Assembly: GCF_003334855.1 (NCBI RefSeq)
Contig: NZ_QOWE01000018.1
Span: 62,001 to 126,000 of the forward strand
DNA: 64,000 nt
DNA from: Larkinella punicea
Lineage (GTDB): Bacteria; Bacteroidota; Bacteroidia; Cytophagales; Spirosomataceae
Direction: 5' to 3'
Shown here piece after piece: positions 31,834 to 41,178 of this stretch. Position 1 is the first letter of the stretch. Each line of letters opens with the position of its first letter. The position numbers and the translations under genes are program-made. The notes beneath the pieces were generated by a model. It had not been told where the DNA came from. It did not search any database and saw only the letters and a program-made list of their open reading frames with translations.

Positions 31834-33807
31834 ATGCCTTTCCGGTTCTTCCTGCTCCTCCTGTTCCTCGGCATCCGTGCGGCAGACGTCTACGCCAGCC
31901 TTCCGGTTCTGCTCTCGGCATCGCAACCGAAATACAGCCTGGGAAGGCGGGTGGATTTTCTGGCCGACACGCTGGATCATCTGACAATCAACGATGTACG
32001 CAAACCAGCACTGGCCCGCCTTTTTCAACCCAGTTTGCAGGAAACCCCCAACCTGGTTTTTGCCAACAGCAGCTACTGGTTCCGCTTTCAACTTTTGAAT
32101 CAGGACGTTCGGCCGGAAAGCCGCTACCTGTTCGAAGTCGGCTTTGGTAACATCAGGGAAATCGATCTCTACCTAATCGACCGCAACGGCAAAATAACCC
32201 GCTTCCGGGCGGGCGATGCCCTGGGGCGCAACAGCCGGCCAATTTCGTCAAACACCTACGTCTTTCCCCTGCCACTCCGACCCGGAGAACCCTATACCGT
32301 TTATGTCCACATCGATAACCGCCAGCTTCACAGCTACTTCCCGCTCATCATCTGGGAAGAAAAGGGGTTTCAGGCCCATGCCCAGGTGGCCACCCTGCTG
32401 TGGGGCTTTTACTGGGGAACGCTGTGTCTGATGCTGCTGTACCACCTCGTCATCTGGCTCTTTACCCGGATTGTGAGCTATCTCTACCTGGCGTTTTACC
32501 TGCTTTCCTACCTCTTTTACGAAGCCTGCCGGGGGAGTAACATCGGCATCCGCTACCTCTGGCCCAGCTCGACCTGGCTGGCCGAACACGGGCTGGGGCT
32601 GTTTTCGCTGGGTGTGTTCTTTACGTTCATCATTTTTTATTCCCGGGCGCTGAACCTGCGGCAAACGATTCCCCGCCTGTATTATACCCTCTGGATTCTG
32701 TGCGGCCTGAGCGTGATCCTGGTCGGGATCAATCTGCTCGAATTGCTGCCGTTGTCACTCCAGTTTGTGGCCCTGATGAGTTCCTGTCCGCTGGTCATCG
32801 GCATGTTTGTGGCGGGGGTGCTGACGTGGCGGCAAGGGCAGACATCCTCGAAATTTTATGTCATTGCTTCCATGTGTTACTCCCTCGGTTTTGCGCTCTT
32901 TGTGCTCAACCGGGTCGGCATCATTCCCGGAACCGGTCTTCTGATTCACTATTCCCAGAACATTGGTTCGCTGCTGGAATTTACGTTCATGTCGGTGGGG
33001 CTGGCCGACTACATCCGGAATGAACGACGGTCGGTCCGGCAGATGAAACGCCAACGCGAAATCGCCGAACTGGCCGCTTACGAACAGGAGATTCGCAAAA
33101 AAATAGAAATGGAAGAAGCCCTCATTGCCGGACAGATTCAGGAACGGCGCCGGGTGGCCGACGAATTACACGACCAGTTGGGCAGCGTCCTGTTTAGCAT
33201 CCGCACCCGCCTGAGCGAACTCAATAACCCTGATAAACAGCCGATTATCGACCGTTCGGCCCTACATTCGCTGTTGCAATCCGTACAGGACGCCTACGAC
33301 GGCATCCGGCTGATCGCTCATAATTTCTGGCCCGACGAACTCGACGAACGCGGGCTGGGCAGCAGCCTCCAACAACTGACCAACAGCCTGAACCGGGCCG
33401 GCAAAACCAGCTTTGTCCTCCAGTTGAGTGGTATGGAAGAGCAACTGAACCGGATTGCCAAGTTTCATCTCTACTGCGTTTGCCTCGAACTGGTCACCAA
33501 CATTCTGAAACACGCCCAGGCCAGTGAAGCCACCATCCGGTTTATGGTCGACGAAAACCGGAAGTTCCTGAAACTGAGCGTCCGCGACGACGGTTTGGGC
33601 TTCGATCCTGACCAGTTTCCGCAGGGAAAAGGACTGCGAAGCATCAACGAACGGGCGGGATTGATGAGCGGCACCATCAACGTCTCGAACCTGCCGGACG
33701 GCGGAGGCACCTGGGTTCAGATTCGGATCCCACTGATCGAGATCAATCTACCAAAACCGCCCATCCATCAACAACTCAACGAGCCGTTGGTAAGTCCGGC
33801 TCGTTGA
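31834..33807 (+). CDS. 7TMR-DISM sensor histidine kinase (HisKA_3)
   Basis: 657 residues. A signal peptide (1-21) is followed by an extracellular 7TMR-DISMED2 beta domain (about 35-175, SSYWFRFQLLNQ, YVHIDNRQLHSYFPLIIW). Seven transmembrane helices follow (about 185-395), then a coiled coil (400-435). The HisKA_3 dimerisation helix carries His446 in RRRVADELHDQLGSVL, and the HATPase ends with DDGLGFDP and GKGLRSINERAGLMSG. Kinases of this type signal to NarL/FixJ regulators. The only one nearby is the minus-strand gene at 35404-36060, its likely partner although not cotranscribed. The ligand of the DISMED2 domain is usually a carbohydrate, which is family knowledge. Confidence 0.88.
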   Translation: MPFRFFLLLLFLGIRAADVYASLPVLLSASQPKYSLGRRVDFLADTLDHLTINDVRKPALARLFQPSLQETPNLVFANSSYWFRFQLLNQDVRPESRYLFEVGFGNIREIDLYLIDRNGKITRFRAGDALGRNSRPISSNTYVFPLPLRPGEPYTVYVHIDNRQLHSYFPLIIWEEKGFQAHAQVATLLWGFYWGTLCLMLLYHLVIWLFTRIVSYLYLAFYLLSYLFYEACRGSNIGIRYLWPSSTWLAEHGLGLFSLGVFFTFIIFYSRALNLRQTIPRLYYTLWILCGLSVILVGINLLELLPLSLQFVALMSSCPLVIGMFVAGVLTWRQGQTSSKFYVIASMCYSLGFALFVLNRVGIIPGTGLLIHYSQNIGSLLEFTFMSVGLADYIRNERRSVRQMKRQREIAELAAYEQEIRKKIEMEEALIAGQIQERRRVADELHDQLGSVLFSIRTRLSELNNPDKQPIIDRSALHSLLQSVQDAYDGIRLIAHNFWPDELDERGLGSSLQQLTNSLNRAGKTSFVLQLSGMEEQLNRIAKFHLYCVCLELVTNILKHAQASEATIRFMVDENRKFLKLSVRDDGLGFDPDQFPQGKGLRSINERAGLMSGTINVSNLPDGGGTWVQIRIPLIEINLPKPPIHQQLNEPLVSPAR

Positions 33808-33809
33808 GT
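33774..33809. terminator. 12-bp hairpin overlapping the kinase stop codon
   Basis: ACTCAACGAGCC (33774-33785) and GGCTCGTTGAGT (33798-33809) are perfect complements around a 12-base loop and include the last codons and the stop. There is no T tract directly after it in either direction, so it may instead protect mRNA ends or terminate weakly between the convergent genes. Confidence 0.5.
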
Positions 33810-33828
33810 CGCCCTGATTTTCTACTTT

Positions 33829-35292
33829 TTACCCAAAAATCAATGAGGCCGTTTTGGTGATCACCTTTCCATCGGGAAGTGTCACGGTCAACTTGATTTC
33901 GTCCTGGATCCCGGACGTCTTGGCACCCGGTATGGTCAGACTGAAATTGAAAGCCCCGTTGGCATCCAGCGAATAAACCACCGTTGATACTTCATCCGTA
34001 TACGAATCGGTTCCTACCACACGGAGCGACACCCGGGAATTGACCGGAACGCAATGGATGGACGCACGCGCCACATACGACTGTTGGGCCACGGGCCGGT
34101 CGGGTGAGAGTACCAGTGGCTGCACCTTCAGTTCGGCGCCCAGTTCGACGGACAAATCCGGGTACGATGCTTTTCCATCGATTGGATCGGTGAGTCTGGA
34201 ATACCTGGGTTCACCCCCGGAAGTCGGTACGGCTTTGGCAATAAAGAGCACATTACCGGTCCAGTAGTTCTTCTTTTCATCTTCAAAATTGGCTTTGCAG
34301 AGTTCGCCCTCCGGCGTAGTGATCCCACACAGTTTCCCCAATCCTTTATCCAGTATAAAACCGCCAATCAGCGTCCAGGGCGTAGCCTTCGGTGCTTTCG
34401 AGCCCACTTTCCGCAGCACTTTGGTCACTTTATTGCACAAAATCTTGTCGATAACCTTGCCGACACCTTTGCAAATATCCTGATTCGACAGATTCACCTC
34501 GGCGCTCACGTCCGTCGGCAGAATCACGCTATACATCCCTTTGGTTACCCGATGGGCTTTAAATTCGCCAACCCGATTGCTTTTACTGGCCGGGCTTTTA
34601 TACATGATGACCGATACATATTCAGCATCGGACGGTAAGCCTCCGCAATTGGTCAGGTTGATGGTAACTTCCTGCTGTCCGGCGGCTTTTCGCGCACCCG
34701 ACGGAATAGAAACGGCGTCGTTGGCAAACTCCTGACTGAGTCGCAGCGGCTGGTTGTTGCGAACCGAAGTACCGCTGCCTGCCGGAAAAACCGGATTGGT
34801 CGCCGGAGCCGCCAGCCGCCCTCCGGTGATTTCCTCATCCAGATCGATTTCGGTATTCACCTGATTCTCCCCATCGGCCGAAATGTAGGTTACCGTCGCC
34901 CGGCTTTCCGTCTGCCATTTCAGGGCGATTTTAGAGCCATCCTGACCCAGAATGGTTTTCAGCCTCGATTGCTCATCGAGCAGCAAATACGTCGCATCCT
35001 TCGAACTGGGGTCCATCTGGTGAACCAGCATGGTGAGTTGCTGGGTTACCCCGGCGGCATTTTTCGTGCCGTACAGTTCCAGAATCCCGTCGGCTTTGTT
35101 GTCGATGCGGGCCACGAGCGGGTTACTCGGGGAAGTGAACAGCGTGATGGGCGAATTGGAAACCGGAGCCGGGTCCGTTTCTTTTTTACAGGCACCGGTC
35201 ATCAGAACCAGAAAACCGGCCAGGGTCAGCGGGCCGAACACGAATCGGCGGACGGCAACCGGAAAGCGAAAAAATGTACCAGAGAAGTCCAT
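33829..35292 (-). CDS. large lipoprotein of unknown function
   Basis: 487 residues from ATG 35292 (MDFSGTFFRFPVAVRRF); the frame is open 17 codons upstream. The lipobox is LMTGAC with the cysteine at residue ~35, followed by KKETDP. The mature protein contains beta-rich regions (ILELYGTKNAAGVTQQLTML, VTYISADGENQVNTEIDLDE), a helical cysteine-containing middle (DICKGVGKVIDKILCNK, GKLCGITTPEGELCKA) and a C-terminal Ig-like domain (about 400-487). The layout resembles uncharacterised Spirosomaceae lipoproteins. It lies between a sensor kinase and a response regulator gene on the same strand as the latter, so it may be a regulated target or an accessory sensor. Confidence 0.65.
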   Translation of the reverse strand: MDFSGTFFRFPVAVRRFVFGPLTLAGFLVLMTGACKKETDPAPVSNSPITLFTSPSNPLVARIDNKADGILELYGTKNAAGVTQQLTMLVHQMDPSSKDATYLLLDEQSRLKTILGQDGSKIALKWQTESRATVTYISADGENQVNTEIDLDEEITGGRLAAPATNPVFPAGSGTSVRNNQPLRLSQEFANDAVSIPSGARKAAGQQEVTINLTNCGGLPSDAEYVSVIMYKSPASKSNRVGEFKAHRVTKGMYSVILPTDVSAEVNLSNQDICKGVGKVIDKILCNKVTKVLRKVGSKAPKATPWTLIGGFILDKGLGKLCGITTPEGELCKANFEDEKKNYWTGNVLFIAKAVPTSGGEPRYSRLTDPIDGKASYPDLSVELGAELKVQPLVLSPDRPVAQQSYVARASIHCVPVNSRVSLRVVGTDSYTDEVSTVVYSLDANGAFNFSLTIPGAKTSGIQDEIKLTVTLPDGKVITKTASLIFG

Positions 35293-35403
35293 AGAGCTGG
35301 AGATGTTGGGTTGGAACGCCCGGTTTGGTCCGGGAACACCCATCTATGACCCGCTCAGGGGGGAGGTTATCAGGCGAAAAAAAAGATTTTCGGTAACCCG
35401 GTT

Positions 35404-36060
35404 TTACACCAGTCCGTTCCGAATGGCAAAGTTGGCCAGTCCGACAATGCTCTTTGCTTTCAGTTTCTGGATCATATTCCGGCGGTGCGTATCCACAGTC
35501 GCTTCGCTGATGTTTAGCTTGTCGGCAATTTCGGCGGTGGTAAACTCCTGGGCGATCAGCCGCAGCACTTCAATTTCCCGGGCCGTGAGCTGGCGGATTT
35601 GCTCGGGTTGTTTTTCTTCCTGCGAATCGACAAACGTTCGCAATACTTCCTGGCTCATGTAAGGGCGGTCGTCGCGAATCACCTCATAAATGGCTTTCCG
35701 AACCAGATCGACGTCCTGGCTTTTGAAAAGATACCCGGATACGCCCAGCCGAACGGCGGCATGAATATCTTTGGGGTCTTCGGACATGCTCAGAATAATA
35801 ACCCGGGTTCGGGGCGACACGGAGCGTAGCTGCACCACAAATTCCAGCCCGCTGATTCCCCGGCGCATGCGCAAATCGGCCACGACCACATCGACCAGCG
35901 GTTCTTTGCCCGTTCCATTTTTAAAAAACTGCAGGGCCTCCTCGCCATTGGTAAACACCTCTTCGATCTCAATTTGCGGGTCGTCACGGAGTAAACTCAG
36001 CAGACCGTCGATCACCACTTTATGGTCGTCGAGGAGCAACACTTTGATTTTGCCTTTCAC
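35404..36060 (-). CDS. NarL/FixJ-family response regulator
   Basis: 218 residues from GTG 36060 (M/VKGKIKVLLLDDHKVV). The frame continues to a TTG at 36096, but a -7 promoter element lies inside that extension, so the shorter start is preferred. The receiver domain has the acidic pair in LLDDHK, phospho-acceptor Asp62 in VVADLRM, Ser in ILSMSED and Lys in YLFKSQD. The C-terminal LuxR-type HTH (about 150-210) reads LTAREIEVLRLIAQEFTTAE and ISEATVDTHRRNM. It is probably phosphorylated by the 7TMR kinase at 31834-33807 and acts as a transcription factor. Targets are unknown. Confidence 0.88.
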   Translation of the reverse strand: MKGKIKVLLLDDHKVVIDGLLSLLRDDPQIEIEEVFTNGEEALQFFKNGTGKEPLVDVVVADLRMRRGISGLEFVVQLRSVSPRTRVIILSMSEDPKDIHAAVRLGVSGYLFKSQDVDLVRKAIYEVIRDDRPYMSQEVLRTFVDSQEEKQPEQIRQLTAREIEVLRLIAQEFTTAEIADKLNISEATVDTHRRNMIQKLKAKSIVGLANFAIRNGLV

Positions 36061-36083
36061 GATAGGGAGGAATAGTAGACCGT

Positions 36084-36091
36084 CAAAATTA
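36084..36091 (-). promoter_or_regulatory. -7 promoter element TAATTTTG (minus strand)
   Basis: TAnnTTTG match 24-31 bases upstream of the GTG start of the response regulator. It overlaps a longer possible N-terminus and so decides the start. No clear -33 TTG. Confidence 0.45.
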
Positions 36092-36159
36092 GTCAAACGA
36101 GATGATAACTTCTTGTCATAACCGCAATAGATGGATGAAAAATCAAACCATCTGCGATC

Positions 36160-36768
36160 ATGTTACAGACATTTTTGCTTCAAAGCACAACGGATCTTTA
36201 CCGGTTTATCGAAACGTATCGTCAACGCAGTCAGGGCATTAGCGTCGACCCGGATTTCCTGAAACACACCACCGTGCGGATCTTTCAGGATAGCGATCAA
36301 CCCGGCGAATGGACGGCCGGCTATTTTGTCAACGCCCGCCCACCGCATCGGTATTTTGATGTGCTGCCGGCCGCAATCAAAGCCCAGATACTGGAAGACA
36401 GCCCAATTCGGGAGGAAGACGTGGCCGAAATTGGTGCCATCTGGATGGACGTCAAAGCCCTCGGGCGACTCGGACGCTGGCAGGTGTATCTGTTCATGCT
36501 GGCCGATGCCTACGCCACCAATCAGCCCTTCATCGTCGGCGGAACCGTTCACGCCCAGATCCGGGACTTTCAGATGCAGGTGGTCAAACACCCGCTGTTT
36601 GAGGGGGATGTGGAACTGGCGGGTCAGGTGCAGCGGATTTGGGAATACTACGCCAACCGCGAAGAAATGTGGTTCGACTTCCTCAATTTCACCGTGCCGG
36701 AAATGCGCCGTCATGTCTCGCGCGACACCATAAACCTTCGTCCGGCACCTTACCGACAAAGTGCCTGA
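36160..36768 (+). CDS. hypothetical protein
   Basis: 202 residues from ATG 36160 (MLQTFLLQSTTDLYRFIETY). There is no signal peptide or membrane segment. It is rich in aromatic and charged residues, with ADAYATNQPFIVGGTVHAQI and the C-terminal WFDFLNFTVPEMRRHVSRDT. No domain is recognised. It stands just upstream of the sigma-factor operon, separated by 90 bases that contain a long inverted repeat, and is divergent from the response regulator. It could belong to the cluster downstream, but nothing in the sequence proves this. Confidence 0.6.
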   Translation: MLQTFLLQSTTDLYRFIETYRQRSQGISVDPDFLKHTTVRIFQDSDQPGEWTAGYFVNARPPHRYFDVLPAAIKAQILEDSPIREEDVAEIGAIWMDVKALGRLGRWQVYLFMLADAYATNQPFIVGGTVHAQIRDFQMQVVKHPLFEGDVELAGQVQRIWEYYANREEMWFDFLNFTVPEMRRHVSRDTINLRPAPYRQSA

Positions 36769-36793
36769 TCCGAAAATTTAGTTAACTACAAAT

Positions 36794-36847
36794 GGTCAGA
36801 TGGAGAGATTTTAGTAGTTTTAACTGCTACTTGGATTCCATCTGACC
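36794..36847 (+). promoter_or_regulatory. inverted repeat upstream of sigma factor gene (operator or RNA hairpin)
   Basis: GGTCAGATGGA (36794-36804) is the reverse complement of TCCATCTGACC (36837-36847). Inside lies a second smaller pair, AGTAG/CTACT. The structure ends 11 bases before the sigma-factor ATG. It could be an operator for a dimeric regulator or a hairpin controlling translation. A weak TAGTTTTA lies inside it. Confidence 0.55.
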
Positions 36848-36858
36848 CGTTTGTATGT

Positions 36859-37524
36859 ATGTTTAAATTTCTACAGAAATCTTCCTCCTCTGCTCCTACT
36901 GACCCCTGCCTTCACCTTGAGAATAATCCCGATCTGTTTTGCCAAACACTGGTTCGCGAAGACCCGCGCGACGAAATGGCCTGGATGTGCCTGACGAAGC
37001 GTTTGTATAAATTTTTCTTTAACTATGCCCAGAAATTCGGCACCAGTGAAGAAGATATCCAGGATTTGATTCAGGATACGCTGGTCCAGTTTATGGACGA
37101 TATTTATTCCGGAAAATTTGTTTGTCGGGGCTATAAACCCATTAGTTATGTCGGTCGGATCTGTATTAATAAATGGCGGGGCTGGTGGAAAAAATACAAA
37201 AAAGAAATGGCCCTCAAAGTCGATTGGGATTCGCTCTTCCGGGAATTTGACGACCGGCCCCTGGGTCCCGAACCCGCCACGGATGAGGCTGCCGAAGAAG
37301 ACGATTGCATGCGGATTGCCGCCCGTAAAGCCTATGAAAAACTAACGCCCGTTCAGCAAAAACTGATGTGGGAGCATTACGTAAACGGAATGAAATTGAA
37401 AGATTTTGAACTAATGGAAGAAAAAGCAGATGGGCACGGAAAATTACTCCATCACCGCGCCAAAAAAAAATTCGTCGGACTGTTCAAACAATACCTTTCC
37501 GATTGTCAATCATGGAAGAACTGA
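36859..37524 (+). CDS. ECF-type RNA polymerase sigma factor
   Basis: 221 residues. The sigma-2 region includes DIQDLIQDTLVQFMDDIYSG and SYVGRICINKWRGWWKKYKK, followed by an acidic linker. Sigma-4 starts at LTPVQQKLMWEHYVNGMKLK. The sigma-4 recognition helix region is unusual, with a longer loop (EEKADGHGKLLHHRAKKKF) than in ordinary ECF factors. The next gene overlaps its 3' end by 13 bases and has the form of an anti-sigma factor, so the pair probably controls the long plus-strand cluster that follows. A strong inverted repeat precedes the gene, suggesting added regulation. Confidence 0.8.
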   Translation: MFKFLQKSSSSAPTDPCLHLENNPDLFCQTLVREDPRDEMAWMCLTKRLYKFFFNYAQKFGTSEEDIQDLIQDTLVQFMDDIYSGKFVCRGYKPISYVGRICINKWRGWWKKYKKEMALKVDWDSLFREFDDRPLGPEPATDEAAEEDDCMRIAARKAYEKLTPVQQKLMWEHYVNGMKLKDFELMEEKADGHGKLLHHRAKKKFVGLFKQYLSDCQSWKN

Positions 37525-38351
37525 CGGATCAACAGCACGACGATCTTGCGGCTTATCTGTCCGACCAGATGACGCCCGGCGAAAAAACCGCCTTTGAAGA
37601 ACAACTCCGCCAGAACGAAGCCCTGCAACAGGAACTGCAAGTCCAGCAGCGGGTCCGGCGGGGCATGAGGCTCCTGTCTTTCGAGCAGGAAGCTGCGGCC
37701 TTCTACGCCAAAGCAAAGGAGGAACTGGCCACGGAAAAAACCGCCCAACCCGCCGAAGCGACCGTCCGCCCGCTCTGGCAACGCCCCGCCGTCTGGCTGG
37801 CCGCAGCCACGGTGCTGCTGACCCTCGGGCTGTTCTGGCGATTCTACAAAACCGGCGGTTTGGACGGCCCGGAAACGCCGGTTGCCCAAAAAGACACCAC
37901 CGCTACGCAACCCCGCCCCGCCGACACCCTCCGGTCATCGCCCCCAACGCCAACGCCCGCCCCCCCCGCCGATCCGGGTCTGCTGCTGGCCGACGCGCTT
38001 TTCAAACCCACACCCAAAGCCGCCCCGCTGCCCATCGAGCCGCCCGATGAAACCGATGCCGCCGGTACGACCGACTCTGCCGCCGTGGCACAGGACTCGC
38101 TGGCCGTTTGGCAGGGTGCCCGGCTGCTGCAGCAACGGCAACTCCGCGAGGCCATCCCGGTTTTGCAGAAAACCGTACTGGAAGGCTATCCCGGCCACTG
38201 GCGAGCCTGTGCCGAATGGTATCTCAGTCTGGCGTATTTACGAAACCGGCAGCGCCGGGAAGCCCGGTCGATCCTGACGCGCATTGCCCGAACGGATGGA
38301 CACCCGTATCAGGAAGAAGCCCGAAAACTACGCAGTCGTTTAAACGAATAA
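37512..38351 (+). CDS. anti-sigma-like single-pass membrane protein with TPR-like C-terminus
   Basis: 279 residues from ATG 37512, inside the end of the sigma gene. The N-terminal helical part (EELTDQQHDDLAAYLSDQMT, ... FEEQLRQNEALQQELQ) is typical of anti-sigma domains that hold ECF sigma factors. One transmembrane helix follows (about 92-110, RPAVWLAAATVLLTLGLFW). Then come a Pro/Thr-rich periplasmic linker and a helical C-terminus (LLQQRQLREAIPVLQKTVLE, WYLSLAYLRNRQRREARSIL) that looks like two or three TPRs. By family logic it sequesters the sigma factor and releases it on a periplasmic signal. It is 13 bases from the WD40-caspase gene. Confidence 0.75.
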   Translation: MEELTDQQHDDLAAYLSDQMTPGEKTAFEEQLRQNEALQQELQVQQRVRRGMRLLSFEQEAAAFYAKAKEELATEKTAQPAEATVRPLWQRPAVWLAAATVLLTLGLFWRFYKTGGLDGPETPVAQKDTTATQPRPADTLRSSPPTPTPAPPADPGLLLADALFKPTPKAAPLPIEPPDETDAAGTTDSAAVAQDSLAVWQGARLLQQRQLREAIPVLQKTVLEGYPGHWRACAEWYLSLAYLRNRQRREARSILTRIARTDGHPYQEEARKLRSRLNE

Positions 38352-38364
38352 CCCGTTCCCTACC

Positions 38365-41166
38365 ATGAAAAGGTTCCTTTGGCTGATCAGCCTGCTGGCG
38401 CTGCCCGGTTTGGCTCAGGTCACGGATTTGTCCAAATCTCCGCTGGCGGGGCATGTAGGCCAAATTCGAACCATCACCTACCATCCAAATGGTGAATGGC
38501 TTGCTTCGGGAGGCTACGATAATACCGTTAAACTATGGGATGTTAAAACCGGCAGGGTACTGAACACATTCACGGGACATGCCGGAACCGTATTCGCCAG
38601 TAAATTTAGTGCCAGCGGAAAATTACTGGTGTCAAGCGCGCATGATCACACCGTAAAAATCTGGGATGTACAAACCGGTAAGTTGATTCGAACCATCACA
38701 ACCACTGGTTTTGAAGAAGAATTTTTTGAAATTGTTAACGACGATCGGTTGATAGCCATCAATCTGCCCAATACAGGTCGCGTAAAACTGGTTGAACTCC
38801 TGACGGGCCGTGTATGGCATACCTTTGATCCCATGCCGGTTTCAGGGTTTTCCAGCACGTGTAGTTCCCTGGATTACGATTCAAAAACGAACCGTTTGGC
38901 GGTTGGCTATCAAAACAATACCGTTGGCATTTGGGATACTAAAAACCGAAAGTTCCTGCGTCTTCTGAATAAAAAAGCCTCTGGGTATTGGCCTGTTCCG
39001 GCCCTCTCGTTCAGTGAAGACGGAAAAAAACTTGCCGCCAGTCACTTGAATGGTATTATGATATGGGATGTTGTGACCGGCAATAAACTAACCACGCTTC
39101 CGCACACCGATGACAATCAAACCAACACGCTTCACTTCGAAAAAAACGACCAATTCCTGATCTGCGAAGGTGCCAAAAGAACTCTAAAGACGTGGAACCT
39201 CAGCACGAATAAAGTCCAAAGTGAACTGGTCGATAACATGCCCCATGGTTGGTTCAGTGTATGTCCAAACCAGAATCAGGCGGCAGCTTATACCGGTCCG
39301 TATAATACTGAAATTACGGTATGGAATACAACATCAGGCAAGGTCCTGCAACGATTACGCGGCCTTGATGAAGACATTTCCAAAACTTTTTCAGGAGACA
39401 TTGATCCGACGGGAAACCGAATGGCGTTGGGAATTTCAGCCGGTAAGATTGGAATTTGGAACTCCCTAACCGGAGACCTTTCTCAACTGTTGGAAGACAA
39501 AGCCGATGATCAATTTGAAACCCGTTCGACCCATTTCAGCCCCGACGGAACGCTCCTGGCAACAGCAGCACTGGGTACCATTCGCATCTGGAACCTTCAA
39601 ACTGGTAAGGCAACCCCCCTGCCGACCGGAGTCGGCATTATCAATGCCGTCCGTTTTTCAAAAGATGGATTACACCTCATTTCTGAACTTGATAACCGCC
39701 GGTTTCAAATTCTAACGCTTCGTTCCCGCAGCAAATTCGCCCCCCTCTTTACCACCACGTATCAATCTCCTGATCTTGCTGAAATCAGAGCCATCGGTGT
39801 GGGAAACAACCCTGGCGAACTTGTGCTGGCAACGGGCGACAATACCCTCCGTTTATGGCATACGGCCGAAAACAAAGCCACGGCAACGGTTCCCGTCAAC
39901 CGGTTTATTTCAAACATCACCTACACCCCCAACGACCGCTACGTGCTGATTCAAGGTTTCGACAACTTGATCGAAATTCGCGATGCCAAAACCCTGAAGC
40001 TGATTCAAACGCTCAATCAGGTCGGTTTTTTCACGGATGCAAACTTCAAAGCGCCCAAAACACCCGACGGTCTTTACGAGATTTATCCTTATTTCCGGTC
40101 GGTTTTCCTGAAAAAAGTAGCCGGGCAACCCGTGGTGGCCGCACCGCCCAAAACCGCCCAGCCCCCGACGATTACCTGGGAACTGCCGACCCGGTCGGAC
40201 GAAACCGTTGCCAGCAATGCCTATGGGGTGAAGGCCTGTATCTCGGGCGACGGCATAACCGGCCACCAGCTTTACCTCAATGGCGAACCGGTCAGCCTCC
40301 GGGGTTTCAAACGGCTCGGCTGCCCCCTGGGCATCGACCAGGTGGTTACGCTCCGCATCGGGCCGAACGAGTTGTACCTCACCGCCACCACGGCGGCCGG
40401 CACCGTTTCGTCCGAACGCCGGTATATTACCTACCAGCCGCCTGAGCCATCGCCCCTGACGGTACAAACCGCTCCGCAACAAAAGCGGCTGGCGCTGGTG
40501 ATCGGAAATGCCCGGTACCAACACGCCTGGTCGCTCGCCAATCCGGTCAACGACGCGCTGGCCCTGAAAGCGGTTCTGGAAGAATGCGGTTTCACGGTGC
40601 TTTATTACGCTGATCTCGACAAAAAAGGCATGATTACCGCCTTTCAGGAATTTGGCCTAAAGCTCAAGGCGTACAATGTTGGGCTGGTATTTTACGCCGG
40701 TCACGGCCTGAGCATTCGGGGCATGAATTACTTTCTGCCCACCGACGCCAATCCGCAAAGCGAGGATGAGGTGGAGTTTGAGGGCATTCCAACCACCCGG
40801 CTCATCCGCAAGATGGAAGAAGCCAACCGCCTGACCAACATCATCCTGTTCGATGCCTGCCGCGACAATCCGTTTGCCCGCACCTGGGGCCGGGCCCTCG
40901 GTGAATCGGGCGGTTTTGCCCTGCTGCCTCCGCCCAAGGGCACGCTGATTGCCTACGCGGCCTCGGATGGCGAAGCCGCCCACGACCGGGCCAAAACCGG
41001 CACCAACAGCCCGTTTACCAAAGCCCTCGTCAAATATATTCGCCAGGGCGGGCTGTCGCTGTCCCAGATTTTGCAACGGGTCCGAACCGATGTCGAGAAT
41101 GAAACGGCCGAACGCCAGACGACGCAGGATGTGAACATGATGCGCGATGATTTTTATTTCCGATAA
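38365..41166 (+). CDS. secreted WD40-repeat caspase-family (C14) peptidase
   Basis: 933 residues. A signal peptide (1-17) is followed by two or more WD40 propellers (about 25-600, e.g. ASGGYDNTVKLWDVKTGR, SSAHDHTVKIWDVQTGK), an Ig-like segment (about 610-690) and a C-terminal caspase domain starting KRLALVIGNARYQ. Catalytic His780 lies in VFYAGHGLS and Cys832 in LFDACRDNPF. WD40-caspase fusions are known from multicellular and filamentous bacteria, where propellers act as sensors for protease activation. The signal peptide places it in the periplasm or outside. It is followed after 12 bases by the papain-like protease gene, and both lie downstream of the sigma/anti-sigma pair, so they are probably one operon. 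Confidence 0.87.
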   Translation: MKRFLWLISLLALPGLAQVTDLSKSPLAGHVGQIRTITYHPNGEWLASGGYDNTVKLWDVKTGRVLNTFTGHAGTVFASKFSASGKLLVSSAHDHTVKIWDVQTGKLIRTITTTGFEEEFFEIVNDDRLIAINLPNTGRVKLVELLTGRVWHTFDPMPVSGFSSTCSSLDYDSKTNRLAVGYQNNTVGIWDTKNRKFLRLLNKKASGYWPVPALSFSEDGKKLAASHLNGIMIWDVVTGNKLTTLPHTDDNQTNTLHFEKNDQFLICEGAKRTLKTWNLSTNKVQSELVDNMPHGWFSVCPNQNQAAAYTGPYNTEITVWNTTSGKVLQRLRGLDEDISKTFSGDIDPTGNRMALGISAGKIGIWNSLTGDLSQLLEDKADDQFETRSTHFSPDGTLLATAALGTIRIWNLQTGKATPLPTGVGIINAVRFSKDGLHLISELDNRRFQILTLRSRSKFAPLFTTTYQSPDLAEIRAIGVGNNPGELVLATGDNTLRLWHTAENKATATVPVNRFISNITYTPNDRYVLIQGFDNLIEIRDAKTLKLIQTLNQVGFFTDANFKAPKTPDGLYEIYPYFRSVFLKKVAGQPVVAAPPKTAQPPTITWELPTRSDETVASNAYGVKACISGDGITGHQLYLNGEPVSLRGFKRLGCPLGIDQVVTLRIGPNELYLTATTAAGTVSSERRYITYQPPEPSPLTVQTAPQQKRLALVIGNARYQHAWSLANPVNDALALKAVLEECGFTVLYYADLDKKGMITAFQEFGLKLKAYNVGLVFYAGHGLSIRGMNYFLPTDANPQSEDEVEFEGIPTTRLIRKMEEANRLTNIILFDACRDNPFARTWGRALGESGGFALLPPPKGTLIAYAASDGEAAHDRAKTGTNSPFTKALVKYIRQGGLSLSQILQRVRTDVENETAERQTTQDVNMMRDDFYFR

Positions 41167-41178
41167 CCCCTTCTGTCC

